Positions 1 through 8,397 of a stretch of 64,000 nt of DNA are shown here, piece by piece. The notes under the pieces were generated by a model, which saw nothing but the letters and a program-made list of their open reading frames with translations, searched no databases and was not told where the DNA came from. The DNA comes from Jejudonia soesokkakensis (GTDB lineage Bacteria > Bacteroidota > Bacteroidia > Flavobacteriales > Flavobacteriaceae): the NCBI RefSeq assembly GCF_042664795.1, contig NZ_JBHTBN010000002.1, positions 382,026 to 446,025 of the forward strand. Reading direction: 5' to 3'. The position numbers were made by a program, and so were the translations under genes. Position 1 is the first letter of the stretch; every line of letters begins with the position of its first letter.

Positions 1-764
1 AAGTTTGTAATCACATGAAAGCCTCCGTCTGTATCAGAATCTGCATCACCAATGTCTGTCAATACCATGGTACCTCCATCAAAAGCAATACCATGAGTTC
101 TTGTAATACCTTCTACTGTTATACGCTTTGAAGCTTCAACAGTTGCATTTGTAGTATTTGAAGATGCAAAATTTGTAAATACTGCTATGTCTGAAGTAGT
201 ATCGACTACAGCAAACAAATCATTTCCAACAAATTCAATTCCCCAAACTTTAAAATTTACAGTAACAATGTTTCGAAGGTTAAAATTATTTCCTGTTTTA
301 GTATATACAAAAAGCCTTCCATCTGCAGTGACTGGATTCCCATCTGCATCTGAATTATCTGCAACTACATAAATGTTTGAACTTACTGCTATATCTCTAG
401 GGCTAATAAGATCTGCACTACTAGAAGCGCTTACTGTAATGGTTGCACCATTTTCTGTAATAGAAGCATCTGCATAAGTATTTAATTGTAATAAAGATCT
501 TGATGCCTGTGTTACTTGATCGGTTGTAGCATCGTAATAAATCCCTTCAGAATTAAGAGATAGAGTCAATAATGTATTTGAATCAAATGAACTATCATCA
601 TTTACATCATAACGTGTAACGTTTCCGTCTGAATTATTAGAAGCATATAATCTTGACTCAAGATTTGCTTCATCCCCAGTGCCATTTCCATTATCATCAC
701 TGCTACAAGCTATGGCGAAAATTGAAAATAGGGCACTCAATGTTAAAATTTTTACTGTTTTCAT
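1..764 (-). CDS. Surface lipoprotein, 3' end cut by window edge
   Basis: Reading leftward from an ATG at 764 the frame stays open to the window edge, giving about 254 residues without a stop. The N-terminus is a lipoprotein signal with lipobox AIAC (Cys20), followed by SSDDNG, the acidic stretch that in Bacteroidota marks lipoproteins for the outer face of the outer membrane. The rest is rich in Asn, Asp, Ser and Thr, with repeating beta-strand segments such as GIEFVGNDLFAVVD and GIAFDGGTMVLTDIGD that resemble blades of a beta-propeller. Partner and substrate are unknown. No catalytic motif is visible. The C-terminus lies outside the window. Confidence 0.85.
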   Translation of the reverse strand, partial: MKTVKILTLSALFSIFAIACSSDDNGNGTGDEANLESRLYASNNSDGNVTRYDVNDDSSFDSNTLLTLSLNSEGIYYDATTDQVTQASRSLLQLNTYADASITENGATITVSASSSADLISPRDIAVSSNIYVVADNSDADGNPVTADGRLFVYTKTGNNFNLRNIVTVNFKVWGIEFVGNDLFAVVDTTSDIAVFTNFASSNTTNATVEASKRITVEGITRTHGIAFDGGTMVLTDIGDADSDTDGGFHVITN

Positions 765-952
765 AATTATTTAGATTTGTTTCTACATAAGTACGAAGGT
801 TTATAAATTTTAGTATTTAAAGCTATCATTATTAACTGCAATTTAACACCGCATATTTGATTTACAGATACTTAAAAAATAATATACAACTCATATTTAA
901 CAACCTATTATTATAAAAAAGTGTCAAGAAAATAGTAAAAAGAACTAAAAAT

Positions 953-1489
953 TTAGGAATAACGATCTACTCTGCCTTTAACTCCTACATAATAGGTTTT
1001 GAGAATTTGAGTATCAGCTTCAATATCTCCCGTTGGGTAAAAGGGAGGATTTATTTTTACAGTTTTTGTAGCGTAATCGAAGGCAACTGGAAAAATAGGT
1101 ACTTGTGCTTGTTGAGCAATGTAATAATACCCCGTTTTCCACACAGTTACTTTTTTACGGGTACCCTCAGGAGCTAATGTAAGCCTAAATTCTTTTTTAT
1201 TCCTGAAGATTTCTGCGATAGCCTCTACTTTATTTTGACCAGGAGTTCGATCTAAAGATGCACCGCCCATCCATTTAAAATACCAGCCAAAGGGCCATGA
1301 AAACAATTCTTTTTTTGCCACAAAATTGATTTCAACTCCTAACAATTTCCTCGTAAATACTCCAATATAGAAATCATGCCAACTCGTATGTGGGACCACA
1401 ATAATTACGGCTTTTTTTATAGTTGGATCCATTTCACCTTCTATTTTCCACTCTAATATGTTATTGAAAATAAATTTCGAAAGACCCAT
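953..1489 (-). CDS. PlsC-like lysophospholipid acyltransferase family protein
   Basis: A 178-residue protein with the two hallmark acyltransferase motifs: HTSWHD (H34, D39; the HX4D catalytic pair) and APEGTR (about residue 105, acyl-acceptor phosphate binding). It is shorter than true PlsC and lacks a clear N-terminal membrane helix. Members of this family move a fatty acyl chain onto a lysophospholipid or lipid A-like acceptor at the inner membrane. It lies 24 nt after the Kdo gene on the same strand, so an LPS or lipid role is reasonable, but the substrate is inferred only from context. Confidence 0.8.
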   Translation of the reverse strand: MGLSKFIFNNILEWKIEGEMDPTIKKAVIIVVPHTSWHDFYIGVFTRKLLGVEINFVAKKELFSWPFGWYFKWMGGASLDRTPGQNKVEAIAEIFRNKKEFRLTLAPEGTRKKVTVWKTGYYYIAQQAQVPIFPVAFDYATKTVKINPPFYPTGDIEADTQILKTYYVGVKGRVDRYS

Positions 1490-1513
1490 GTGTTACTTAG
1501 CTATCGAGTGATT

Positions 1514-3343
1514 TTACATTTTTAGATATAAACTACGCAATTTTTCGCGAGTCATAATGGATTCCCAGTTTTCTCCTAATGCATTTTCCCACAATGGAAC
1601 CAAACTTAATGCAATATCAATCATAGTGTTCATCTGTGTATCTGTAAGGTCTTTGCATAATCCCTTCGGAATATCTATCTGATGCTCACTTACCATTTTC
1701 TTGAAAAGAATTACATCTTCAGGGTAGAATTCATCCAAGTGGTCAAATACAATACAGTTTCCAATCCCATGTTTTGTTCCTAAAACATAGGATAAACCAT
1801 AACTCATCGCATGAGCTACCCCTACCTGTGAATATGCAATACTCATCCCTCCATGCCAAGAAGCCATCATTAATTTCCCTCTTGAATCCTCGGGAGTTAT
1901 TTCCTTACCTAAAAAAATCTCCATACAAAGGTCGTATGCTTTTTCACCATAGCTCTGACTAAAGGCATTCAGAAAAGTTCCGTTAAGTGATTCTACGCAA
2001 TGGATAAAACAATCCATTCCTGTATAAAACCATTGGTTTCGAGGAACATCTTTAGTTAGATCCGGATCCAAAATTACTTGATCAAAAGGTGTAAAATCAC
2101 TGTTTATGCCTAATTTTTTTATAGGTCCGGTCAACACTGTTGTCCTGGAAACTTCGGCTCCTGTCCCAGAAATTGTTGGAATTCCTACATGATACACCGC
2201 TTTATTCTTTACAAGATCCCAACCCTGGTAATCTGCAGCGCTTCCCTTGTTTGTCAACATAATGGAAACTGCTTTGGCAAGATCGAGAATGGTACCTCCT
2301 CCAATACCTATGATACCAGAAGGCTTATAGTTAAATTCAGACTTGATATCTTTTACAATTTGATCTACCTGTTCGGTTTTAGGTTCTTCATCTGCCGATA
2401 CAAATAGTAATTTATCATTAAATCGAAGTGTGATTCTATCAACTAAATCCTTATTTCCTTTAAAGACATCATCAACTAAAAATATAAAAGGAGCTTTATC
2501 TTTTCGCTGAGGAGCAATAATAGAAGATAGTTGATCAAAGCTTCCCTGTCCAAATACTACTTTTGGCACCATTGGGAAGTTTCTGAATTTATTGTTTACC
2601 GTATGCTTGTTTTCTTCTTTTAAGGCTTTATTTGCTCTTACCAAATCCTCGGGAGTGTCAATTTCTATACCCTGAACATTGGTTACTGCCATCTTAATGT
2701 TTTTTCCATATTCGAGATAGCGAATACATTCAATTTTTTCGGCAGCCTCTAAGGTTCGCATAGGTAATTTGTAAAAATCTAGCAAAGCTTGTTTTCTAAA
2801 AGCATAAATTCCTTTATGCTTATAATATTGCACTGCTGCATTTTTATCTCGAGGATACGGAATTGGAGAGCGTGAAAAATATTGAGCAAAATTATCTTTA
2901 TCAACAATAACCTTGACGCAATTAGGATCACTTATCTCTTTCCAGTCATTTATTTCGGTCATTAAGGATGCAAGATCTATTTTTTTTGCATCTTCTCCTT
3001 TAAACAATTTTAATACCTGTTCCAATCCTTCTTTACTCGTAAAAGGTTCATCTCCCTGAACATTTACCACTATATCCACGTCCATGTGTTCTACAGCTTC
3101 AGCTATACGATCACTTCCAGATTCGTGTTCTTTTATACTCATGATGGCTTTGCCACCATGAAGTTCTATTTCGTCATAAATAATCTGACTGTCGGTAACT
3201 ACATATACTTCATCAAAGAGACTGGTCTCTTTGGTCGCTTCATACGTTCGCACAATCACAGGCTTGCCGCCTAAATCTTGCATTAGTTTTCCTGGAAATC
3301 GAGAGGCACCATAACGTGCCGGAATCATTGCTATTATCTTCAA
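1514..3343 (-). CDS. Fused KdsB (CMP-Kdo synthetase) and KdnB-like Kdo 8-oxidase
   Basis: One continuous 609-residue reading frame carries two enzymes. Residues 1-240 are a KdsB-type cytidylyltransferase ([24 protein letters not shown]), which activates the LPS sugar Kdo with CTP. From about residue 250 the start of a KdnB-type iron-dependent alcohol dehydrogenase follows ([20 protein letters not shown]), with the [10 protein letters not shown] nucleotide loop and the metal ligands Asp and His in [10 protein letters not shown], His in GVAHAMSYG and His in GTKHGIGN. KdnB oxidises C8 of Kdo so that KdnA can aminate it to Kdo8N. No KdnA gene is in the window. Translation begins at a TTG codon (3341-3343), supported by the exact family N-terminus [12 protein letters not shown]. 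The junction contains no stop and no start codon before MVP, so this looks like a true fusion. Confidence 0.9.
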   Translation of the reverse strand: MKIIAMIPARYGASRFPGKLMQDLGGKPVIVRTYEATKETSLFDEVYVVTDSQIIYDEIELHGGKAIMSIKEHESGSDRIAEAVEHMDVDIVVNVQGDEPFTSKEGLEQVLKLFKGEDAKKIDLASLMTEINDWKEISDPNCVKVIVDKDNFAQYFSRSPIPYPRDKNAAVQYYKHKGIYAFRKQALLDFYKLPMRTLEAAEKIECIRYLEYGKNIKMAVTNVQGIEIDTPEDLVRANKALKEENKHTVNNKFRNFPMVPKVVFGQGSFDQLSSIIAPQRKDKAPFIFLVDDVFKGNKDLVDRITLRFNDKLLFVSADEEPKTEQVDQIVKDIKSEFNYKPSGIIGIGGGTILDLAKAVSIMLTNKGSAADYQGWDLVKNKAVYHVGIPTISGTGAEVSRTTVLTGPIKKLGINSDFTPFDQVILDPDLTKDVPRNQWFYTGMDCFIHCVESLNGTFLNAFSQSYGEKAYDLCMEIFLGKEITPEDSRGKLMMASWHGGMSIAYSQVGVAHAMSYGLSYVLGTKHGIGNCIVFDHLDEFYPEDVILFKKMVSEHQIDIPKGLCKDLTDTQMNTMIDIALSLVPLWENALGENWESIMTREKLRSLYLKM

Positions 3344-3384
3344 AATGGTATGTTAGTGTCTAAAGGGTTTCAAAAATAGAAAGA

Positions 3385-3963
3385 TTATGCACGTAGACGT
3401 GGTTTTTTCCGAAGCTTTTTAAATAAATTTAAAATTAGAACAAAAAGTAAGACTACAAGGATAAAAGCAACAACCGGTATAAAAATAGCCGCTATGCTTA
3501 ATACTGTAGAGCCACCAGTTTCTACGGTAGCTACCACAGGATTTGCCACCCCACCTGTAGTTGCTGTAGATGTTAAGCGTAATGCAGAAGCACTCCCTTT
3601 TACAGCTGCAGCCGTGCCACCACCAGCAATTATAGCTAATGCCCAGGTTATAATGGGGTCTATATCTGCCATTGTGGCAACCATTACTGCTGTTCCTGCA
3701 ATGGCTGCTAATGGGATAGCGATTGTATCCAAAGCATTATCTACCCACGGAATATAATATCCTCCAATTTCTATAAGGGTAGCCACCCCCATCGTTATTA
3801 CTGCGATTAAGCTGCCTGCCCATTGCCAGCTTTCATCTAATGGAATTACTTCAAAATAACCAGCTAAGCTTACCATCAGTAAGGGTAGAAATACTCTAAA
3901 ACCTACTGCTGCTGCAAGACCAATGCCTAAAAAAATACTGACTATAATATCAAATGTCTCCAT
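3385..3963 (-). CDS. DUF4126 family membrane protein
   Basis: A 192-residue hydrophobic protein with about five membrane helices and Gly/Ala-rich segments (GIGLAAAVGFRVFLPLLMVS at the start, AIIAGGGTAAAVKGSASALR in the middle), ending in a basic tail KKLRKKPRLRA. This matches the DUF4126 family, whose function is unknown. It starts 3 nt after the stop of the upstream helicase and is followed 41 nt later by the Kdo gene, so the three are probably co-transcribed. The conserved glycine helices suggest a channel or transporter-like fold, which is only an inference. Confidence 0.8.
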   Translation of the reverse strand: METFDIIVSIFLGIGLAAAVGFRVFLPLLMVSLAGYFEVIPLDESWQWAGSLIAVITMGVATLIEIGGYYIPWVDNALDTIAIPLAAIAGTAVMVATMADIDPIITWALAIIAGGGTAAAVKGSASALRLTSTATTGGVANPVVATVETGGSTVLSIAAIFIPVVAFILVVLLFVLILNLFKKLRKKPRLRA

Positions 3964-3966
3964 GCG

Positions 3967-5427
3967 CTACGAATCTACAAAAAAGTCATTTTTAAAACCG
4001 ATTAAATATAATCTTTCTTTCGCCCGTGTCATTGCTGTATACAGCCATCGTAAGTATTCTTTATCAATTCCATTTGGTAAATAAGGCTGCTCTACAAATA
4101 CCGTATTCCACTGCCCTCCTTGAGACTTGTGACAGGTTATAGCATAAGAGAATTTGACTTGTAATGCATTAAAGAATTTATTCTTTTTTACTGAAAGGAA
4201 CCGCTTGTAATTAGATTTTTCGTTTGCATAGTCTTTCATAACTTCTTGGTATAATTTATTGGAGTCCTCATAGGATAATGAGGGAGTTTCAGAAGTAAGT
4301 GTATCTAATAATAACACAGTCTCAAAAGGATGCATCTTAGGATAATCGACCATTTGTACCTTCACTTCTGCAAACTTAAATCCATAGAGTTCTTTAAAAC
4401 TGAAAATCTCCAGCACTTCAACGATATCTCCATTGGCAATAAAACCTGCTTCACTTTCCGAAGAAATCCAAAAATAATTATTTTTTACTGTCATTAAATA
4501 ATCCCCTGCACTAAGTTCTTCTTCCTGAAACAAAATTCTGCTTCGAATACTTTGGTTGTAAAGATTAGCACGCTTATTTGAACGCACAATAATTACACTT
4601 TCTTCATTACCAGCATTGCTATAGCAATCACTAATAGCATCCATGATTTCTTGTCCGTCTGCAGGTCTAACGACATCTTCAAAGTCTGCTGTTAATTTAA
4701 AATCTTCATAAAATCCATTTTCAAGTCGCTCTCTTAGCAAGGTAGCATTTGCCAAAATCCCACTATTTGTCTGTTGCCGAACAACTTCGTCAAGCTCTAT
4801 TCCTATTACAGTTTTGTTATACTGATTTTCAAGTGTTCTTGGGTCAAGAGCAGGGCTTATATCCAATTTAATAGGTGGTAGCTGCGCTGTATCGCCAATA
4901 AGTAACAACTTACAATTGTAACCACTATAAATATAATCCATCAAATCATCCAACAAAGAGCCGTTTTCAAAGAGTTTTGCGTCTTGATTAATATCTGGAA
5001 TCATAGAGGCTTCGTCTACAATGAAGATACAATTGCGATGTTTATTTTTCTGAAGCGTAAAAGAAACCCCTCCTCCTTTTTTACTTTTTGGATAGTAAAT
5101 TTTTTTATGGATGGTAAATGCCTCCTGATTGGAATAATTGCTAATTACCTTTGCGGCTCTGCCTGTTGGAGCCAATAAAACCGAGGATTGTTTTGCTTTC
5201 CAGAGGTTTTTGACCAGCGTACCCACAATGGTGGTCTTTCCAGTTCCTGCATATCCTTTGAGCAAAAACACCTCATTTTTAGCTCCTTCAATCACAAATT
5301 TTGACAGTAATTGCAATGCAACATCCTGTTTTGCAGTAGTAGTATGCAAAAAATCTGTTTTTAATAATCCATAAAACCTCGAAACGTCCATCGTATCATT
5401 TACCTGTTGGGCGTTAAATATAGCCAT
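3967..5427 (-). CDS. RecD2-like ATP-dependent DNA helicase (superfamily 1B)
   Basis: An AAA-family DNA helicase of 486 residues. It has Walker A GYAGTGKTT, Walker B IVDEASM, the Q-containing motif LLIGDTAQLPPI, and the C-terminal UvrD-like motifs ITCHKSQGGQW and LYTAMTRAKERLYLIG. Relatives of RecD2/Dda translocate 5' to 3' on single-stranded DNA in repair and replication. The frame extends upstream to a TTG at 5457, but ATG at 5427 (MAIFNAQQ) is more likely; a second ATG at 5388 (MDVSRFYGLL) also fits family N-termini. It heads a minus-strand operon with DUF4126, the Kdo fusion and the acyltransferase, but no functional link to LPS is apparent. Confidence 0.88.
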   Translation of the reverse strand: MAIFNAQQVNDTMDVSRFYGLLKTDFLHTTTAKQDVALQLLSKFVIEGAKNEVFLLKGYAGTGKTTIVGTLVKNLWKAKQSSVLLAPTGRAAKVISNYSNQEAFTIHKKIYYPKSKKGGGVSFTLQKNKHRNCIFIVDEASMIPDINQDAKLFENGSLLDDLMDYIYSGYNCKLLLIGDTAQLPPIKLDISPALDPRTLENQYNKTVIGIELDEVVRQQTNSGILANATLLRERLENGFYEDFKLTADFEDVVRPADGQEIMDAISDCYSNAGNEESVIIVRSNKRANLYNQSIRSRILFQEEELSAGDYLMTVKNNYFWISSESEAGFIANGDIVEVLEIFSFKELYGFKFAEVKVQMVDYPKMHPFETVLLLDTLTSETPSLSYEDSNKLYQEVMKDYANEKSNYKRFLSVKKNKFFNALQVKFSYAITCHKSQGGQWNTVFVEQPYLPNGIDKEYLRWLYTAMTRAKERLYLIGFKNDFFVDS

Positions 5428-5467
5428 GATTTTTTCGGAATATACTTTTACGAACAAAAAAAAATTG

Positions 5468-5475
5468 TAGATTTG
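5468..5475 (+). promoter_or_regulatory. Candidate promoter (-7 box) for the 5518 gene
   Basis: TAGATTTG followed by C matches the Bacteroidota -7 consensus TAnnTTTG. It would give a leader of about 40 nt before the ATG at 5518. Only a weak T-rich -33 region is visible. Confidence 0.45.
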
Positions 5476-5517
5476 CGATAGACCTTATAAACATAAAGTA
5501 ACCTTCATTTTAAAATT

Positions 5518-6249
5518 ATGATCTTATTAATAATTGGAATTGTTCTTTGTATTCTGCTAGTATTCCTGATTGAAAAATTTGTCCCTAAAAAATTCAATAA
5601 GTTTATCTCATTGATTCTATGGATTTTAATTGCATTTTTAGGATATAAATTATACGACTCTGTTATTGGACCCGTAAAATTTAATGAACAGAAAGAGATT
5701 CGATACGCTAAGGTGATTAAAAACCTTAAGGACATCAAAGCAGGAGAACTTGCTTACAATGAGATCAATGGAAAGTTTACAAAAAATTTCGACAGTCTTG
5801 TCCGTTTTATAGATACGGCTCAATTTGCAATTGTTCAAAGGCGTGATAGTAGCTATGCAGATGTTGAAAAAAATAAGGCATACGGAATTGACTCTGGTTA
5901 TTTTATAGATGTGATCGTCACAGATACTTTAGGATTTACTTCTGTAAGAGACTCTTTATATGATGGAACAGATCGGTACAAAACTATGATGAATGTTCCT
6001 GGAACTGATCAGCAATTTGAATTGAACGCTGGATCCATCGAAAAAAATAATGTAACTTATTCTGTCTTTGAAGCCAAAGTTGCGAAGGATGTTGTTCTTA
6101 AAGGAATGGATAAAGATCTTATTTTACAGGAAAAACAAGTAGTTTCGGTTGACGGTGTAAATGGTGCCTACATTAAAGTTGGTTCTATGGACGAAATTAA
6201 TACAAGTGGAAACTGGCCAAAGATATATGACGCCAAAGAAGAAAAATAA
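5518..6249 (+). CDS. Membrane-anchored protein of unknown function
   Basis: I do not recognise a named family. The 243-residue protein starts with two hydrophobic helices (about residues 1-18 and 28-48), and the remaining 190 residues are soluble and mixed in charge, with a predicted coiled segment KEIRYAKVIKNLKDIKAGEL. No catalytic motif or lipobox is visible. The orientation of the soluble part is not clear from sequence. The last 23 nt overlap the start of the DUF3822 gene, and rsmD follows, so all three are probably translated from one mRNA. Confidence 0.75.
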   Translation: MILLIIGIVLCILLVFLIEKFVPKKFNKFISLILWILIAFLGYKLYDSVIGPVKFNEQKEIRYAKVIKNLKDIKAGELAYNEINGKFTKNFDSLVRFIDTAQFAIVQRRDSSYADVEKNKAYGIDSGYFIDVIVTDTLGFTSVRDSLYDGTDRYKTMMNVPGTDQQFELNAGSIEKNNVTYSVFEAKVAKDVVLKGMDKDLILQEKQVVSVDGVNGAYIKVGSMDEINTSGNWPKIYDAKEEK

Positions 6250-7054
6250 TACAATCCATCATACAAATCAAAGTCTGTCCGTTCATGTTTCATTGACCGG
6301 ACTTTCTTTTTTAATTACTTCGGAAGCTACTTCCGAAACGTTGCATTTTTCAGAAATAAATTTCATCACTCCAGCAACACCCGAAGAATTATTACTGGAG
6401 ATAGAAAAGGCATTGACGAGCAAGGAAGATTTGCAAACAAACTTTGAAAATATCAATGTGGTATATGCAACAGACTTATATACCATAGTCCCAGAATCCT
6501 TATTTGATGAAAATAAAGCAAGTGAATACTTAAAGTTTAACGCAAAGATCCTTGCCAATGATTTTATTGCTTCAGATGTCGTAAAGGACCATCCAATGGT
6601 CGTGGTATATGTTCCTTTTATAAATATTAATAATTTCTTTTTTGATCGCTTCGGAAGCTTTACCTATTACCATGCTGTTACAATACTGTTGGAAAAAATA
6701 CTCCATAGTGAAGAACAGGGAATAAATCCCAAAATGTATATTAACGTAAATAAAGAACATGTAGACTGCATAATAGTTGATGGTAATTCTCTACAATTAT
6801 GTAATACCTACAATTTTAAAACGCCCGAAGATTTTATCTACTATATACTTTTTGCTTTTGAGCAATTAAAATTAAATCCCGAAACAACACAAACCATTGT
6901 AATGGGAGCTATAAATTTTGAAGACGATACCTATGCCATGTTATATACCTACATAAGGCATATTTCTTTATTTGAGGATGCTACAGGGATTTCAATAGAT
7001 TCTGAAGCCAACCACCAACATATCATTCTAAAATCTTTGGCTTCATGCGAATAA
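6227..7054 (+). CDS. DUF3822 family protein
   Basis: A soluble protein of about 275 residues. The frame is open from 6161, but the extension is the out-of-phase shadow of the upstream gene; the ATG at 6227 (MTPKKKNNTIHHTNQSLSV) gives the N-terminus expected of DUF3822 proteins. The chain has alternating strands typical of an actin-like/ASKHA fold (SLTGLSFLI, VDCIIVDGNSLQLCN, QTIVMGAI), which is an inference. No function is established. The gene lies between a membrane protein and rsmD with overlaps on both sides (23 nt and 10 nt), an arrangement that suggests tight co-expression. Confidence 0.82.
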   Translation: MTPKKKNNTIHHTNQSLSVHVSLTGLSFLITSEATSETLHFSEINFITPATPEELLLEIEKALTSKEDLQTNFENINVVYATDLYTIVPESLFDENKASEYLKFNAKILANDFIASDVVKDHPMVVVYVPFININNFFFDRFGSFTYYHAVTILLEKILHSEEQGINPKMYINVNKEHVDCIIVDGNSLQLCNTYNFKTPEDFIYYILFAFEQLKLNPETTQTIVMGAINFEDDTYAMLYTYIRHISLFEDATGISIDSEANHQHIILKSLASCE

Positions 7055-7578
7055 TTTCTGGATCACATAAAGGGAGACGATTATCTGCTCCAAAAAATTT
7101 GCCTGTACGCCCTACCACCGATTTTGCAAAAGAGGGATTGTTCAATATCCTTCGAAATCAGTTCAATTTTTCTGAAATAAACGTATTAGACCTTTTTGCA
7201 GGTACAGGAAACATTAGTTTTGAGTTCGCTTCCAGAGGAGTAACTGAGATAACAAGTGTTGATTCATACTATGGTTGTGTGCAGTATATATCTAAAATAG
7301 CCGAAGAGTTTGAGTTTCCTATTCAGGTTATAAAAGCCACTACTGAAAAGTTTTTAACGAATTCAAATGGCAAGTATTCAATTATTTTTGCAGATCCGCC
7401 TTATAATTTTGAAGTAGAGGACTTAAGCAAAATTGTTTCTACTATTTTTGAAAATAATTTGCTAAAGGAGGAGGGAATTATTATCATTGAACACGCCAAA
7501 CACAGAGATTTATCACAAATTTCTCATTTTAAGCATCTAAGAAAGTATGGTGGTTCTGTGTTTAGTTTTTTTGACTAA
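7045..7578 (+). CDS. rsmD: 16S rRNA (guanine-N2)-methyltransferase RsmD
   Basis: A 177-residue class I SAM-dependent methyltransferase. It begins MRIISGSHKGRRLSAPKN, the family signature, followed by VRPTTDFAKEGLFN, the SAM loop LDLFAGTGNISFE and the catalytic DPPY motif in IIFADPPYNF. RsmD methylates N2 of G966 (E. coli numbering) in 16S rRNA within assembled 30S particles. It overlaps the DUF3822 gene by 10 nt. Length and motif order are normal. Confidence 0.95.
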   Translation: MRIISGSHKGRRLSAPKNLPVRPTTDFAKEGLFNILRNQFNFSEINVLDLFAGTGNISFEFASRGVTEITSVDSYYGCVQYISKIAEEFEFPIQVIKATTEKFLTNSNGKYSIIFADPPYNFEVEDLSKIVSTIFENNLLKEEGIIIIEHAKHRDLSQISHFKHLRKYGGSVFSFFD

Positions 7579-7589
7579 CAAAAGCTATT

Positions 7590-7979
7590 ATGACCTCACC
7601 TACCCCTAGAATTCTTGATTTAGACTTTGTCTATATCGAACTCTACGATAATTATATGATTTCTACCATCCGTGAGGGTGTCGTGTTCGATAAAGAACAC
7701 CTGGAACGCTTCTACACAATATTTGACACTTATTATGCAAATAAACCGGTAGCATACATTTCGAATAGAGAATATGACTATACCGTTGACCCCACATGTT
7801 ATATTCAAGGTTCAGAATACAAAAACCTAGTAGCCATGGCGATTTGGTGCCACAATGAAGCTAGTTACAATACTGCAAAGTTCGAAAAGAACTTTTACTC
7901 ACGCCCTTTTGACATATTCTATAATCTTGAAGATGCAAAAGAATGGATTTTTGAAATTCTAAATCAAAATAAAAAATAG
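7590..7979 (+). CDS. Small STAS/SpoIIAA-like protein
   Basis: A 129-residue soluble protein. The alternation of strands and helices (FVYIELYDNYMISTIREGV, KPVAYISNREYDYTVDP, VAMAIWCHN, FDIFYNLEDAKEWIF) fits the SpoIIAA/STAS-like fold seen in many Flavobacteriaceae proteins of unknown role. There is no signal peptide. It follows rsmD by 11 nt. Its TAG stop (7977-7979) lies inside the 3' strand of helix P1 of the RNase P RNA gene on the other strand. Confidence 0.75.
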   Translation: MTSPTPRILDLDFVYIELYDNYMISTIREGVVFDKEHLERFYTIFDTYYANKPVAYISNREYDYTVDPTCYIQGSEYKNLVAMAIWCHNEASYNTAKFEKNFYSRPFDIFYNLEDAKEWIFEILNQNKK

Positions 7980-8303
7980 CAGACCTGTAAGCCGGGTTCT
8001 GTCTGTAAACAAATGTTACAGCCTTATCATTTATCTGGACGTTTAATTACTTAAACGCTCTATCTGCCTACCCTCCAGCAATGGGCGGGAACCCTTACAT
8101 ACTGGTATACATGGCATTTCACCGCATAGAGTTTACCTGGTTTCACTACAGCATTACCTGTACATTCTTTCTGTTGCACTAGTCCTCTCCAGATAATATA
8201 GTCTGGATGACGGCTGTTAGCCGCTATGCCTCCCTATGGTGCCCGGACTTTCCTCCACAGACAAGAGTGTTAACTCTGTCTGCGACGATAAGGCGGTCTG
8301 CTA
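7977..8303 (-). ncRNA. rnpB: RNase P RNA
   Basis: The minus strand carries the universally conserved 5' segment GAGGAAAGTCCGGGC (near 8252) and the 3' segment ACAGAACCCGGCTTACAGGT (near 8000). The ends pair: TAGCAGACC at 8295-8303 is complementary to GGTCTGCTA at 7977-7985, forming helix P1 and fixing both ends at about 327 nt. It is the catalytic RNA that matures tRNA 5' ends. It is divergent from dnaX and convergent with the STAS-like gene, which it overlaps by 3 nt. Confidence 0.95.
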
Positions 8304-8378
8304 CTGCAAAAGTAGACCAATGTTAATAAATACCACAAATTGTGAGTATGTATTTTTTACTAAACAGACCTACATCCG

Positions 8379-8386
8379 TATATTTG
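8379..8386 (+). promoter_or_regulatory. Candidate dnaX promoter (-7 box)
   Basis: TATATTTG matches TAnnTTTG exactly and ends 11 nt before the dnaX ATG at 8398, so the mRNA leader would be only a few bases long. A T-rich run about 20 nt upstream may act as a poor -33 box. Confidence 0.5.
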
Positions 8387-8397
8387 TTTACTACGCT

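Noticed and set aside
187..372. Plus-strand frame over the first lipoprotein gene
   Set aside because: The minus-strand lipoprotein frame is open across it and has a signal peptide and coherent composition.
3494..3757. Plus-strand Ala/Val-rich frame over the DUF4126 gene
   Set aside because: It is the mirror of the Gly/Ala-rich membrane segments on the other strand.
8236..8397. N-terminal extension of the dnaX frame
   Set aside because: It runs through the antisense of the RNase P RNA gene and has no homology to DnaX; ATG 8398 gives the family N-terminus.
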